From contig CADCNQ010000007.1 in NCBI GenBank assembly GCA_902802815.1, positions 1-64,000 of the forward strand: DNA of 64,000 nt, written 5' to 3'. Below are positions 63,634-64,000 of the stretch, piece after piece. Made by a program: the position numbers and the translations under genes. Positions within the stretch are counted from its first letter, which is position 1; each line of letters opens with the position of its first letter. Under the pieces are notes generated by a model. It had not been told where the DNA came from and did not search any database. It was given only the letters and a program-made list of their open reading frames with translations. This stretch comes from an uncultured Bacteroidales bacterium. GTDB taxonomy: Bacteria > Bacteroidota > Bacteroidia > Bacteroidales > Bacteroidaceae.

Positions 63634-64000
63634 TTATTTCAGTTTTGCCACCTTTCCGCCCAGACGCTTGAAGGTCTTTCCGAAAGACTCTTTACGCACG
63701 TAGTCCTTGCCGTCCTCAGCCTCCTCGATGTCCACTTCCGCAAGCGTTGCACCGTTGGAGGTCTTCACAATCTTCAGTGTGCCCCACATCTTGCCTTCCC
63801 ACTGCCCTCCGCGCATCACATCGACGTAGGCATCCAGGTTCGTCACCCTGATTACAAACTTGTAGGGAGCTTTCTTCCTGTTTTTGTCCAGCACAATCCC
63901 CTTCGATTTATCGTTGAAACCCTCGATGAACTTATCAGCACAGTCGTTTTTGATGAAAGCGAGATCCTTGCCGAACTCTGCGGCGGCAGTCTTCTTGTTG
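63634..64000 (-). CDS. Unknown protein, cut by the right edge
   Basis: The minus-strand frame is open from the right edge to the TAA at 63634, giving at least 121 residues; no start is within the window, and a GTG near 63894 is internal, not a start. The sequence NKKTAAAEFGKDLAFIKND to NRKKAPYKFVIRVTNLDAY reads like a small soluble beta-rich protein. No motif is recognised. It lies 16 bp before the methyltransferase in the same direction and is probably an operon member. Confidence 0.7.
   Translation of the reverse strand, partial: NKKTAAAEFGKDLAFIKNDCADKFIEGFNDKSKGIVLDKNRKKAPYKFVIRVTNLDAYVDVMRGGQWEGKMWGTLKIVKTSNGATLAEVDIEEAEDGKDYVRKESFGKTFKRLGGKVAKLK

Overview
The window is chromosomal DNA of a Bacteroidales bacterium, most likely of the Prevotellaceae. 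This is inferred from four signs. Promoters carry the Bacteroidetes -7 box TAnnTTTG instead of sigma70 boxes. A large secreted protein ends in the DLSGRR...GIYI tail common in Prevotella. Gene content is typical of the order (OstA-like protein, paired SurA/PpiC chaperones, MMPL-type aryl-polyene cluster), and ribosome binding sites are weak and A-rich. No 16S rRNA is present, so the genus is not fixed.

Left edge (1-8183): an A+T-rich accessory island. A four-gene minus-strand operon (465-7175) encodes an unrecognised 360-residue protein, a DUF1848-type cysteine-cluster protein, a 1377-residue protein joining a methyltransferase-like N-terminus to a RecQ-type helicase, and a small coiled-coil membrane-anchored protein. 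It has its own promoter and very tight spacing. It resembles an anti-phage or genome-integrity system that I cannot assign to a named type, and it is the best candidate for an undescribed system here. Downstream is a remnant of another gene. Both sides carry 11-bp-period tandem arrays, and a 1-kb gene-free stretch (7176-8183) is packed with several unrelated tandem repeats.

Core housekeeping block (8184-30203, all minus strand): lptB, tig, clpP, clpX, recQ, guaB, two periplasmic peptidyl-prolyl isomerases, an OstA-like protein, a small membrane protein, mutL and trpS form one long run. A tRNA-Val(UAC) promoter follows, then purB, a repeat-rich RluB-type pseudouridine synthase, a DUF559 nuclease-like gene, asnS and an SLC13-type transporter. 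The DUF559 gene lies between two nearly identical inverted G/C-rich 32/33-bp repeats, one of which forms an in-frame 11-codon insertion in asnS.

Middle (30304-48979): divergent from lptB is an mlaE-mlaF operon with a secreted PI-PLC-like protein and an RsmF-type rRNA methyltransferase. Then come an unknown small protein behind a repeat-containing leader, an outer-membrane barrel protein, a folA-thyA-BNR protein-GNAT run, a sugar-nucleotide and methyltransferase pair, gltX-waaA, a 7TM-HD phosphohydrolase and a TraB/GumN protein.

Right edge (49318 to beyond 64000, minus strand): a 16-gene-plus polyketide-type operon of the aryl polyene/flexirubin class. It holds three acyl carrier proteins, two ketosynthases each with an extra C-terminal ketosynthase-like half, two hotdog dehydratase-like proteins, an AMP ligase, two acyltransferases (one fused to a GT2 glycosyltransferase), a methyltransferase, LolA, a small DMT pump, an MMPL exporter and an esterase. 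No ketoreductase or aromatic-amino-acid ammonia lyase is seen, so the cluster probably continues past the right edge.
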